Shown here: positions 36,311 to 49,258 of the stretch, piece by piece
Layout of the letters: each line of letters begins with the position of its first letter
Position numbering within the stretch: the stretch's first letter is position 1
Assembly: GCF_030272615.1 (NCBI RefSeq)
Contig: NC_081413.1
Span: 553,623,136-553,687,135 of the forward strand
DNA length: 64,000 nt
Source: Cryptomeria japonica
Taxonomy: Eukaryota > Streptophyta > Pinopsida > Cupressales > Cupressaceae
Direction of reading: 5' to 3'
Notes under the pieces: generated by a model
Database searches by the model: none
The model's input: only the letters and a program-made list of their open reading frames with translations
What the model was told of the DNA's origin: nothing
Program-made: the position numbers and the translations under genes

Positions 36311-37622
36311 TAACCCATACATAACTAGGTACTTTGTGTTATAGTGGTAATGGTTACACAAAAAAAATTAATATAAGTTTGGTTTATAATAGTGTCTTAA
36401 ATTTCGACTTAACAACAATTATTTGATGGACATCAGTCAATACTTAGCTTTAATCTATCATTTATATGAATAAACCCAAAATGTCATATATTACTTTGGC
36501 CTAAGGTTAAAGGAAGTTTCTCTTATCCACTTAAATGTCCATAATTTATACAATTTGAATACTAGCACTATTGTACTAGCATTTTATTGGCATGTCTAAT
36601 ACTCCACTAACTTCATTACTCATAATACCTTATTATTAAGGTTAGTAATATTATTAATAATTTATTGATAATAGTTTTGCTAATAATACCAACATTGAGG
36701 CTATATATTCTAATCCTTCATACTAATACTGTAAATAATTAATTCTATTAATGTGTTAAGGTTATGCCTTCTTCGACTATAGTTTCCCTTTAATCGTCCT
36801 ATCAAAAATTTTTTGTCCCTAAACAAGAGCATTGGTTGGTTTAAGAAAATCATCATACAACAAGATAAATATGAACATCCTGAGTATTACCATAAGCCTA
36901 ATTGTTACCATTATTTTTGTTGGTTAACAGATTTTGTTCTCTTCAAAATATGACAATATTGACTCCTAATCCAAGCATGAGAACAAACTATTAACAACAG
37001 TTGGAGAAGTTGCAATTATTTCTACAACTTTCCTTTGAATTTGTCAGGTACAACTCTCTCTTATGATACATTTTAAAGTTTTCAGTGTGTGCTTTTAACT
37101 AGAAAGTAGGAAAGGCAAACTTCACAAATTTTATAAAGAAAAGAGAGATGATATTATTCCCACATAATCTTCACAACAAAATATGAAGAATAACTCTCAT
37201 GAAATTAAAAGTATAAATCATGTAACAATATCCACACAAAGATTGCTACTAGTATATGATCATCACATAAAAAAGAATCTAGTAACAACAACATGCACAA
37301 TATCCATCTCAAATTCAACATGATATGGGAAACACTCTTCATCATAACACAAAGTTTACGATCAAAGAAAAAATATTCTAGCATTCAATGAATCATTCAA
37401 ATCTAGATATAAGAGAAAAAATTGAAATTCTTGTTGAAATAGCACAAAGTTTGCTCCAAACAGAATTCAATTAAAACTTTTCTAAGCTTACAATGTTATT
37501 GCTAACTGAAAAACTCGAAAGCTTTTAAAAATTGGAACTCCATCAACTGGTTACTCATCATTTAAATAGTTCAACATCTAACTAATTAAAAATAACGGGT
37601 TCTTGAGGACAATCGACTAAAG
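36311..37622. other. AT-rich intergenic, no gene recognised
   Basis: No domain-bearing frame was seen. The right end, AATCGACTAAAG, is the left target flank of the large retroelement. Confidence 0.5.
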
Positions 37623-37627
37623 AGAGT

Positions 37628-39429
37628 TGATGCTCTGCAAACAGGATTAGAAAATCTATTTGATGGCAACACACACAAGAGCACAAGAAACAAACGTTAG
37701 TGTTAGCAACAAAAGATTATCCTAAACAGGCATATCAAGAGAGATATTAAGCATGAAATAGAAAGCATATAAACATAGAATAAAATAGCTAATCAAGATG
37801 CTCATAGTTGCTCCTCCCTTGTTCCTCTCCTCTCCAAGTCCCAAATGAGTGTAGCTCTCAGCTTTTAGCACTAGCCATGGATGCCATATGGAGATTCAAG
37901 ATAGTTGAATATGATAAGCAAATGCTATGCAAGTGTAGATAGTGATGCTATGAGAAAGCTCTATGCTAATGCCAGTATAACAACAATACTCTAATGCTTC
38001 TCTTTTTGCTTGAGGAGAAGGGTTCTATTTATAGAAGAAATGGGGAAATGAAGGGTTAAGATTGAATGGTTTAATCAAGGGCCAAGTTTGAAAGTTGGGG
38101 ATCCATGTGCACAATTGGCACCAATAAAATGGTGACAAGTGTCAACATAGGATTGGGTTGAGAGAAGAGGTTGGAGGCATTAAAGGCCTGAGAAGACCTC
38201 ATGGTTATCTAGAGGCTAAGGGTCAAGTCCAAATTAAGATTACCCACTGGATTAAGAGTTAATCCAAGGATAAACCTTTGTGCAAATGTTTAAGAGATAA
38301 TCATGGTCAAAGCATTAATGGCCTGATGAGACCTTTGGGTTGGGTAGAGGTTGAGTCAAAACAAATGTTTTAACCATGTGGGAGGGTTTGAGGTAACCAT
38401 TAATGGTTATTGGAGACTTTGGGGATTAAGTGGTTGAAGGTTGAAAGCCTTCAATGGTTATCAAAGACTTTGAGCCATTTAGTGGTTGAAAGTTGAAAGC
38501 CTTTAATGGTTATCAAAGACTTTGAGGGTTTGAGAAGTGACTTCCCTTTTGCTTAGGAATGTGACAAAGTTTAGAGAAGGGGTTAGGTTATTTAGAAGTG
38601 ATTAGAAAATTCTAGAAGGGGTTTAGGCATGCAAGTGGATTTTGTAGGAAAATGCAAGTGGGAGAAATTTTGGTATTTTCAATTAAAATAAAATCATTTA
38701 TTTCAATTAAATGGTGTAATTTGCATTTGGATAAATATGCAAATAAATATTAATTTATTTAAATGAGAAAAATGAAGATAAAGCATTAAAATGCTTGAAG
38801 ACTTTGAGGGAAACCATTAAAGGCTTGAAGACTTTAAGGAAAACCATTAAAGTCTTAAGAAGACTATAGAAGGAAGCCATCAAGTTTGAAGACTTTAAAG
38901 CCATCAAGTTTGAATACTTTTAAGGGAAATCATTAAAGGTTTCAAGTGGGTGAGGATAAATAGGATTTTAAATAAATAATTTATTTAAAATGGTTGTGCA
39001 ACTTGCTTTTGTAGGAAAATACAAGTGGGTGAGGATAAATAGGATTTTAAATAAATAATTTATTTAAAATAGTTGTGCAACTTGCATTTGTAGGAAAATG
39101 CAAGTGGGTAGAGGATAAAGGTGATTTAAATAAATGTTAATTTATTTAAATGTGAGAGGTGGGATTTTGGGGGATTTAAATAAATATTAATTTATTTAAA
39201 TGTGAGAGAATATTTAATTAAATAAATATGATTTATTTATTTAATTAATGGTCTGAATTTGGTTAAGTGAATTAAATCAAATAAATTGAATAATTTATTT
39301 AATTAATAGGAGAAGAGGGTTAAGATGAATTAATTAAATATTAATTTAATTAATTATTAATTGATGGTTAAATAATCAAATAAATACTAAGTATTCATTT
39401 AATTAAGTGGACAGATTTATGTGACTACA
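37628..39429 (-). repeat. Left LTR (3' LTR in element orientation)
   Basis: TGATGCTCTGC...GTGACTACA, 1802 bp. The LTR carries near-repeats of GCCTTTAATGGTTATCAAAGACTTTGAG at 38400-38530 and inverted copies of the same words (GACTTTGAGGGAAACCATTAAAGGC) at 38800-38940. These are followed by a cluster of AT palindromes (TTTAAATAAAT...ATTTATTTAAA). A TATA-like TCTATTTATAGAAG lies at about 38023. It differs from the right LTR at about 12 positions. Confidence 0.92.
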
Positions 39430-41850
39430 TTTGCCCCTCTTTGAGACGGTGCGGTTTATCGCGTCATTTCAAAGAAAGAAAAATATGTGTGAAGAAATGC
39501 CCCATAAAATGTAAATTTAATGGGTGGTATGCCCCCTCGAGAGATGGGCCGAATTTTTTTTTGAAAAATCGGGCGATCTCTCGAAAAAGAATGAAAAGTG
39601 GAGGGGAGGTAGAATAGAAGAAATTAGAACTAATGATGAAAGAATGGGAGAAAATGGAGTGAATATGAAGAAACAACAAGCCAGTGCGTACCCTGAGGTC
39701 ATGCAAGAGATACATAGCAGATGTAGTGTGGGGTTTGGATTGATGCTATACAATTGATCAAAATTGGTTGGACAATCTGGTGCAATCGGTTTAATTGCCC
39801 CGGTCAAGTCAAAGCGTGACAGTTGATGTCAGTTGGTCGCTTGGACATGATAAAGTCTGAGTAAGTGAATCAAAGTGACCTGATGTGACCTAGACAATTG
39901 ATGTAATTTTCCGATGAAGTCAAGGTATATGAAGCAAAATACTCGTTGAGACTTAGACAATTGATGTAATTGTCCACTGGATTGTGTTTGATTGGTTGAT
40001 GAATTGATAGTGTGTGCATGGGATGGATGATTGTGGTGAATCATAGCAGCCCCGTTGAGACTAGGTCATTATGATAAATGCCTATTGTAGTCTAAGTTTG
40101 CCATAATTGATTACCTGTTGAGACCCGAAGATACTTGATCAGAGTATCTGTTGATAGTCTAGGTGTGTGGGAGTCGATGTATCTGTGCAGATAGAGTAAC
40201 TTTCTTGATTTATTGGATGACTTAGGATAGGAAACACAATCCCTCCTATTTAGAGATGGATGGTGATGAACGTGGCTTGATTAGGTTGATTGGGACATAA
40301 TGTAGGGTATGTGATGGTGATTATCGAGATGGGGAGGGTGGGGAGGGGTTCAATGTTAGATAGAAGAAATGGAGGACCTATTACATTCCTATGGAAGAAG
40401 AGGAAAATAGAGTATCCATTGTCATTACTATGTATGAATGATATGCAACTATTTATGAATGTATGGATGGATGGAATGCAATATATACAAATGAGATGGA
40501 ATGATGATCCATGGTGCTTTATTTTTCATCATTGAGCTTTAAAATGTTGTAAGAAAATACAAGCAACTTGACATAAAGATTCAAGATGACCAGAGTATTT
40601 CTTACAAGGATTTTGATATAGCAAGTTAATACAAGCAACTTGATATAATGGATCAAGTTGACCAGAGTATTGCTTGCAGAACAGACAAGGATTATCTCTG
40701 TTCATGCATGACTTGGATGGTCCTCCTTGATCTTAGGCTGATCATATCCTGAGACAAGTGCATACCATACTAAGAGATAAAAACCTTTATCCAGTTTGGA
40801 TGAAGTAGGAAGAACCAAAGGAAGAGCATTGTACCTGCAAACAAACAGTATATACATAAAGAATAAAGAATAAGGATCCTTGGTAATGGTGCATGCCCAT
40901 ATGGTCGAGGTATACGCTGTAGTCAGCAAGCCGTAATGATCTATGATTGCATTTGGCATATGATCACGTAGGATGGTGAACTTCCCACGTAGACACCATT
41001 AGTACATGCCCTAGAACTTCATCGGAAATAATGCGCAAACGATACAAAACAATGTTGCAAGATCCTGATACAGATAAACGAACGATTGTACTCACAAATC
41101 AACCAAGTATTTGATAGCTTAACATAATTTTCTTGTCAAAGAAAACGTCACTTTTATCTTTGTTTTGGTAAGGAAGGATGCATCCTTGTTGAAGACAGTT
41201 TGATTGTTGATGTTGATTGTGTGGTTGATTGGTAAATGGTCATTGTGTGAGTAGTTTGTCAATGTTTATTTTGGTATCTGCATGGATGGGTATGTACAAG
41301 GTGTTGCCATGTTTTTGTGTGATTTTTCAATGGTTTTGTCGATGTTTTTGGATTTTGAATTGTTTTGAATGTTTTTGGTATTTTTGCGAGATATTTTTGA
41401 ATGTTTTTGGATTTTTGATGATTGTTTGAATGAAGAACTTAATGAATCACAAGACAATGTAGAATCCACTTCCATCAATAGGTTAAGGGCATTGCCCCCA
41501 GTTTTTAGTCATGACTATAAAAAAGCGAGATGCAGGATGCATGGAGTACTATCATAATTGCAGATGAATAACAAGCCATGTTTTTTGGATGGATGGATGT
41601 ATGTATGAAGTAGATGTGATCGCAACAAGTCTGAAAGACAATGGAGCCATAGCCTTTACGAGTGGCGCCTGTTTGCCAGGTTTTCACCACCGTACTTACC
41701 CAAGGTGCCACCGGAGTGGTTGTTCACCGTTTGGATGCATGATTTTTCTTTACTTTTTTTGAATGTTTTTGTATTTTCTTCAGGACATTTTTCTGAATGT
41801 TTTTGGTATTTTTTGGTATGCAGGGGAGCCTGATGCTCTATACAGCTTAG
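39430..41850. mobile_element. Non-coding 3' region of the large element
   Basis: It begins with the polypurine tract and matches the same region of the second element (60576-61680): TTGCCCCTCTTTGAGA, GCCCCATAAAATGTAAATTT, GGTATGCCCCCTCGAGAG and GAGACCCGAAGATACTTGATC. Where the second element continues into an intact PMD reading frame, this one has no long frame. It holds short low-complexity segments (GTTTTTGGATTTTTG repeats near 41330-41420 and 41760-41820). Confidence 0.75.
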
Positions 41851-44800
41851 GTATAAAACCGTTTGAGGTGCATGCTGTTAATTGGATCTGCGAGCGGTTC
41901 TCCTTCTGATGTAGCCAACTGATATGCCCCGGACCCGAACACAGCAGTGACAACATATGGGCCCAGCCAGTTTGATTCAAACTTGCCTTGATGTTCTCTG
42001 TTTGGTTGGTTGTGAGGATTCTCTCGTAGAACAAGATCACCTACCTCAAATGTACGAGGTCTAACTCGATGATTGTAGCTTCTGCTCATGCGTTGCTGAT
42101 AGGCTTTGAGATGGTTGTATGCAGCTTGTCGCTTCTCATCAAGTAACTCTAAGTCCTGAAGACGTGAGACTCTGTAAGCTTCATCATCTATCAGATTATG
42201 CAAGGAAACCCGTAATTATGGTATCTCAACCTCAATAGGTAAGATAGCTTCTGCACCATAGACCAATGAATAAGGAGTTGCACCTGTAGGGGTTCGAATG
42301 CTAGTTCGATATGCCCATAGTGCCAGATTTAGTTGAACATGCCAGTCATGGCCGACATCATTGACTGTCTTCTTTAGGATCCTCAATATGTTTTTATTGG
42401 ATGCTTCGGCCTGACCATTGCCTTGTGGGTAATAGGGAGTGGAAAAGCGGTGTTGGATATGAAATTTCTCACAAAGTTCGCGGACATCCTGATTTTTGAA
42501 AGGAAGACCGTTATCTGTGATGATGGACATGGGTACACCATACCGGTAGAGGATGTAGTTGAGGATGAATGAGGCGATCTGCTTGCCGGTGACTTGGGTA
42601 AGTGGAACAACTTCGATCCACTTTGTGAAATATTCGGTGGCAGTAATAATGAATTTGTGGCCATTGGATGAAGATGGATGAATCTTACCCACAAGGTCAA
42701 GGCCCCATTGACAGAAAGGCCATGGTGTTGTGATTGGTTGCAGTTCCTGGGCTGGTGCATGTATCAAGTCGCCATGAACTTGACATTTCTTGCATTTTCT
42801 GACAAAGTAGTAGGAATCCTTTTCCATAGATGGCCAATAATATCCAGCTTGCATGAGTTTCTTGGCTAGTGACGGACCACTTGAATGAGTCCCGCAAATT
42901 CCTTCATGTACCTCTTCCAAAGCCTTTGTTATCTCATCTTGTTCTAGACATCGAAGGAGAGTACCATCAAGACCGCGTCGGTATAGGGTTTCGGCAATAA
43001 TGGTATATTGAGCAGTTTGGCGAATGAAGGTTTTACGTTGGTTATTTGATTGGTTGGGAGGAAGGGTGTGATCACGGAGATAGGTGTAGAACTCACCGTA
43101 CCATGGGGATTCAAAACCGACAAGGCAACATATCATCTCAGATTCAGGGGTATCATAAGCGGGGATCCAAAGCTGTTCTACCAAGAACTCGTAGCGTGTT
43201 GAATTCTGTGGAAGATCTAGTAGAGATGCGATGGTAGCCATGGCGTCAGCAACTCGATTCTGATCTCTTGGTATCTGCTCAAAAGTGATAGTAGTAAATG
43301 ATGTCTTTAGAGTGTCCACCATTTGCTTATATGGCATGAGTTTATCATCTTTGGTTTGATATTCATCTGTTGCTTGTCGAATGACTAGTTGGGAATCGCC
43401 ATATACTTGCAGTTCTTGTAATTTCCATTGGATTGCTAACCTGAGTCCTGTGATCAAGGCCTCATACTCGGCTATATTGTTTGTGCATGGAAATGTGAGC
43501 CTGTAAGACTTCGGGATGCTATCACCTTGAGGTGTGATAAACAGAATGCCTGCCCCCGAGCCGTGCCTAGTGTATGAACCATCAAAATATAGTTTCCATG
43601 GTTGTGCTGCTGTGATCATGAATATCTCCTCATCTGGAAAATTGGAAATAAGAGGATGATCGCCTGTGAGTGGTGCATCGGCCAACTGATCTGCAATAAC
43701 TTGACCTTTGATAGCTTTACGGTCTACATACTCAATGTCAAATTCACTTAGAATCATCACCCATTTGGCCAAGTGGCTTGTCAATGCTGCTTTGTTAAGT
43801 AAATACTTGAGTGGATCAATCTTTGCAATGAATTGTACCTTGTGTGTTAACAGATAGTGCCTCAGTTTAGTGGCTGCTAAGATTACTGCTAGGCAAGCTC
43901 GCTCAATAGGGGTGTAATTGAGTTCATAGCCTACCAGTGTGCGAGAGATGTAGTAAACAGCACACTCTTTTCCTTCTGCATTATGTTGTGCCAGTAGTAC
44001 ACCCAATGCTGTACTTGTTGCTGAGATATAGAGTAACAATGGTCTACTTGGATCTGGTGGCATCAACAATGGTGGATTCATGAGATAGTTTTTAAGCGTC
44101 TGAAATGCTTGCTGGCATCGGGCATCCCACTGAAAGCGGATGTTCTTGTGTAGCAGATGTGTAAATGGGTGACACTTATCGGCCAATTGTGCAATGAATC
44201 TTCGGATGGATTGAAGTCGCCCTTGTAATGTCCTTAGCTGACTGATATTCTTTGGTGGTGGCATGTCCATGATTGCTTTTACCTTTGCTAGGTCGACCTC
44301 AATACCTTTGCTTGAGACAATGTATCCTAGAAGCTTCCTGGAGGTTACTCCAAAGACACATTTCTTTGGGTTGAGTCGAACATGGTATTGTTCCAGTCTA
44401 TCAAAGATTTTATCTAAGATGTGGAGATGCCCTTCTCTGGTGAGTGATTTTTCTAGTAAGTCATCCACATAATCTTCCATCATAGTATGCATCATGTCAT
44501 GGAAGATGGTGGTCATTGCTCTTTGATAGGTTGCTCCTGCATTTTTGAGACCGAAGGGCATTACATTCCAGCAATATGTGCCCCATGGACATGTGAAGGC
44601 TGTCTTATGTTGATCTTCTGGTGCGATCTTTATCTGATTGTATCCTGAAAAGCCATCCATGAGTGAAAGCATGGCATGTCCCGCTGTTAGATCCACTATG
44701 ATGTCGATATTTGGTAGGGGGAAGTCATCCTTAGGACAGGCCTTATTTAGATCTCTGAAGTCAGTACAAATGCGGATGCCCCCTTTTGGTTTGCCAACAG

Positions 44801-45512
44801 GAACAATGTTGGAGATCCACTCTGCATAATCAATTGGTCTAATGAAACCAACGTCTAGGAGTTTCTTGAGTTCTATTTTGACTAGCACTGCAATCTGAGG
44901 ATGCACCTTACGTAGTTTTTGCTTGACAGGTTTGGCTCCTTCTGCTACAGTGAGGTGATGCATGACTAAATCAAGATCAAGCCCAGGCATGTTTGCATAT
45001 GACCATGCAAAGTTGATCTGACGCTTCTGGAAGAACTCTATAAATTTAGGCTGTTCCTCTGGAGTGAGAAGAGATGCCAGATATATGATATGAGGATTTT
45101 CAGGAGTCCCCACATTGTATTCTTTGGTTTCCTCGATGAGAATCATTGATCGTTCCTGTTGTGTACTATCAGGGAGAATGTCAAACCCTTCATCCTCAGG
45201 CGCCTCAGAGAGGTTTTCACCATTGGATACACTCTTTCTTTTTACTTTTGTCGGATCAAACAGTGCCACAGTGTGGTTTTCACTGGAAGATCCATGTTTT
45301 ATTGTTATATTTTTGCAGCTGAAAGGTTTGGCATCCGCCCCGAAGTATGCTGCGCTATTAAGTTCGATGGCGAATCTAGCTTTGTGATCCCCGCTTGGTA
45401 GGTTATCCCTTATTTCCAAAAAGTCAATGATAGCCTCATCGTTTTGGAAGAAGTCAAGACATGGGGGATTTGGTTGGTTCCATTCGATGAGTTCAGGGTA
45501 GATAATGGGCAT
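41850..45512 (-). mobile_element. pol region of the large element: RT, two RNase H, integrase
   Basis: In the minus direction, RT shows DFRDLNKACPKDDFPLPNID, MPFGLKNAGATYQRAM and the catalytic YVDDL. The Ty3-type RNase H follows (YISRTLVGYELNYTPIERAC), then a second RNase H-like domain (WKLYFDGSYTRHGSGAGILF, NNIAEYEALITGL). Integrase has an HHCC zinc finger (HEGICGTHS...CKKCQVHGD), a D-D-E core (WGLDLVG, IITDNG, GNGQAEASN) and a C-terminal part (WLGPYVV, PINSMHLKRFY). No chromodomain was seen. The dual RNase H is diagnostic of the Tat lineage. It is a fossil or near-fossil; no function is claimed. Confidence 0.88.
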
Positions 45513-46009
45513 TACTTGATTAGGTTAAGTGCGGTGGACGTATCAGTGAGGGTTAAGACATTATGGTGAAGGTTGTTGATGGTACTTTCCCTGTCAGAAT
45601 CAGGCGTAGGATGAGACGTAGGGTCTGTGGAAGATATTTCCAGTTCAGGAACCCAAGTGGTCTTTATCTGTGCTTCTCCGTAAACAGGGATATCTTTGCG
45701 TGGTGGAGGTGGTGATGTGTCTTCCTCATCTAAAGTGTTAAGCTGTACAGAATCAAATTCCCACTCATGTGAGTCAGTCTCTGAATCACTTTCCAGCATC
45801 CGATTACTATACCATACTGGGATGTCCTTTGAGTTAAATACCGCAGGTGTGATTGGTTGATGTACCTTTGTAATGATCAGTGCTGCAAGGCGATTGAGGG
45901 GGATCAAGGAATCTGTTATAGGGAGTATTGGTAATATTGATTCCGTTGCTTCTGCTGGGACTGCTGGTGTTATAAATGCTGCTGCGGGTGCTGATACAGT
46001 TACTGCTGC

Positions 46010-47842
46010 TTATGGTGCGACTGATGAGATGACGAGTTCGTTTGATGGGATGAGTGGCATTGGTGATAGTTGTGTTGGGGTTTTGAGCCTCAGTGGGGCT
46101 GTTGGGATGGTGCTTGAGGGTGCTTTGATTATGAAAGGTACCCGCTTTGCAGTAGGTGGACAAAATGGTTTTCTGGGTTTTCCTTTGAACTTGAGTTTAG
46201 GAAAGATCTCTTTTTCAAAGCCGAGGCCTGTATTACCTTTGGGCTTGAATTCCAGCAGCAGGGGTTCATGTTGTCCTTGTTTGCAATATCCCAAAGCACT
46301 TTGACCATCATACCCCATTCTTTGCATAATGAGGAGACCTTTGCCATACTGTTCTATAGGAAGTGTAACTCGTTGTTTATCAGTGGTGATGGGATCTTTA
46401 TAGATCCATTCCGGCAGATCCTCATCTTGTGTTTCTTCCTCTTGACTCTTTCCAAGAACGAAAGGTGTCAAAGCACATGCTGGTATGTTTAGTGGTTGCT
46501 GGAGTACTTGCTGTGGTTTACCATGAGTTCTAGGAGAAGTGGGCATTTGTCCCACACAAAAGAGTTGACTCAAGTTGTATTCCCCAGGACCTTCCTCTGC
46601 TATCTTCATCTTAAGCTTTTCTTGCTTGGGTATAGTGGTGTTTGAACTAGCAAGAGAGGCGGGACTTATATATGATGTGGAGGAAATGGCTTCTCTATTA
46701 TTAGGAACGGTAATCTCTGGTTGATGGTTGATATTATGGCAATATGCAAAGGGATTTGCATCACCCAGAATTGTGATCTCTACACCGTTATGTGGGAACT
46801 TGATACATTGATGGTAGGTAGATGGAACGGCTTGCATGGCATGTATCCAAGGTCTTCCTAACAATAGATTGTATGGCAGAGGAAGGTCCAAAACCTGACA
46901 AATGATGTTCTTTACCACGGGGCCCACTCGGATTGGTAGTACCACAACTCCTTTGGATGAACGCTCCGCATCGTCATAAGCTTTGATTGTGATCTTCTGA
47001 CGAGGATCCATTGATTCGACCGCATATCCCAATGCTGTGACCAACTGCAGTGTGCAAATATTCAGGCTTGCTCCATTATCGATCAAGACTCGCTTGATCC
47101 TATGCTGGTTAATAAATCCTTCGATGTGGAGTGAGGCATTATGTGGTTGTTGGAAGGAAGAGTTGTCACTTTCAGAAAAAGTGAGACAAGGTGATGACTT
47201 TAGACTTCCAACCATGGCTTGAAATTGGTCCGTATTTAGATTTGCGGGGACTAACGCTTCTTGGAGTGCTTGATGCAAGATAGTTTTACGAGATGGCGAT
47301 AGACGCAAAAGCTCTAAAATGGATATAAGCGCAGGGGTTTTGTCTAATTGTTCCACAAGATTGTACTGCTTTGGGATGGAGGTGGTGCCTTGTGGAGCTA
47401 CCTTTATGGTAACTTTGCCGCGGCGTGTAACAACATTGCAATTTGAGTTGGGATTTTTGAAGGTTATAGTTGCAACTTGTTCATTGGCATCATACAGATG
47501 ATTTACAGTGTAATTATACGCAGCCTGTGTATAATCAGTGGTATCAGTGCCTTGCCTAGAAGTGGAAGGACCCCTTTGATCTTGTGATGGAAGTGGATTT
47601 TTGAACATCAGATGATTATTATTGGTTGTTTTTGGGTCATGTCCTTCAATTTCAATTTCTCCTCGGTCAATAAGATCCTGAATAAGATCTTTTAATCGGT
47701 GACAATTACTTGTCTTGTGCCCTCTTCCTTGATGGAATTCACAGTGTTCAGTATCTCTCCACCATGCTGGTTTGACTTGAGGCTCATAGTTTGATAGCTT
47801 AGGCAGAGTGACCAAATTTTGAGAAATGAGTTGTCGCAACAC
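46010..47842 (-). mobile_element. Protease region with zinc-finger-like and G-patch-like segments
   Basis: Near the start lies CEFHQGRGHKTSNCHRLKDL, a variant zinc-knuckle-like stretch common in Tat Gag-Pro. The aspartic protease core is VLIDNGASLNICTL with the flap and second half (ILLGRPWIHAMQAVPSTYHQ). Downstream, GKGLLIMQRMGYDGQSALGY followed by KQGQHEPLLLEFKPKGNTGL looks like a G-patch, a glycine-rich RNA-binding motif also found beside the protease of betaretroviruses. The remaining part is Pro/Ser/Thr-rich linker. Confidence 0.75.
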
Positions 47843-47875
47843 TATTTCAATGGGTTCCCCGAAGGGAGTGTATGT

Positions 47876-49258
47876 TCATTTCTGTTTTTGCTGACGAGGT
47901 CTAGGTTCATCATGAGATGTGATGCGACCTTGATTGGAAGGAACATTTGTGTTGTTTTGAGGTGGAGGATTTTGTCTTGCAAACCAAACCACAGGTTGTG
48001 CGTTTTGGATAGTCCTGGCATCCACAACCCCATCATTGACGATATTCTTGTTTTTATTCCAGAAGTTTGGTTTATCGCTGTTGAAGCGTGGGCGAGGACC
48101 ATCTTTTGGTTCATTAAAGATTTTGATGAGTCCCTTCTTGATAAGTGCCCTTTCACACTTCAAACCCTTGGTGATCATATCATTAAAAGAGTCTGTGTCT
48201 TTGACATCCAGGTGAAATTCCATTTCTTCGTTTAAGTTGGAAATGAATATTTCCACTAGTTCTCGTTCAGGTAACTGAAGAGAACGTCTGCTAGACATTT
48301 GACGCCATCGTTGCAGGAATACTGAGAATTGCTCACTTGGTTTCTGTTTGGTGTTGCATAGATCAGCCATGGTGACATCGCGTTCAATGTTATGAGAGTA
48401 ATGAGCTAGGAACTTTTGGATGAGTTCCTCAAATGTTCTAATGCCACTTGGTAGTCGGGAAAACCATGATGTGGTTGTTCCTCCCAATCTTTGGGGAAAA
48501 AGGCGCATTAGGTAGGTGTCTTCATATGCCACTTCAAGACAAGCGGAATGAAATTCTCTGACATGATCACGAGGATCTCCCTTTCCTCTATATTTTTCAA
48601 ATTTGGGTGTTTCGAATCCTCGTGGAAATGGTGGCATGTAAAGATCCCTATCAAAAGGATAGGGACATACGTCATTGAGTGAGAATTGGTTAGTCTTGAC
48701 ACCACTATGAAGTTGTTGGGCGAGATTCTCGACTTGTTGCCGCAACATCTCCATTTCATTTGGAGGAGGAGGTGGTGGGTTACCTCGAGGAATGTTATAT
48801 CTGATGGGATCTCTACCTCTTTCCTCTTCATGGTGACTTTGTCTTTCTGATGCTTGTCTTAATTGGGCAAGATCAAAGTCAGAGGGGAGTTTTGCTCCTT
48901 CTTGAGCGAGTCTTAAGAAGTGAGCATCCGCATTGCTCCTGAGTATTTCGTCAAAAAGTCTGTTAAAGAGAGGGTTATGCTGAGCCCTTTCTATTGTTGC
49001 AGGAGTGGGAGTACTTGGGTTTTCGTCATCTGCATTTCCTCCAAGTGCTTCTTGAAATTCATTGAGATTTTCCTCTTCTTCTTCTTCCCTTTCTATTTCT
49101 CGTTGCCTTGACTGTGATCGGGTTTGAGCCATTTTGCTTGCAAGCTGTTGTTGAAGTTGTGTGAAAATAATGATGAGTTTTTGATGAAATGAAAGGTTGA
49201 TGGTTGGTGAATTGTGTTGCACGTGGATCTCTAGCACTTTTAAGGTGGATGTAACCAA
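47876..49258 (-). mobile_element. gag region of the large element
   Basis: An acidic coiled N-terminal part (RSQSRQREIEREEEEEENLN) is followed by the Retrotrans_gag core: KFEKYRGKGDPRDHVREFHS, YLMRLFPQRLGGTTTSWFSR, LIQKFLAHYSHNIERDVTMA and FLQRWRQMSSRR. This order and these motifs are standard for Tat/Athila-type Gag. The tail is basic (RPRFNSDKPNFWNKNKN). The likely start is MAQTRSQSRQREIERE, downstream of the first ATG of the frame. Confidence 0.82.
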
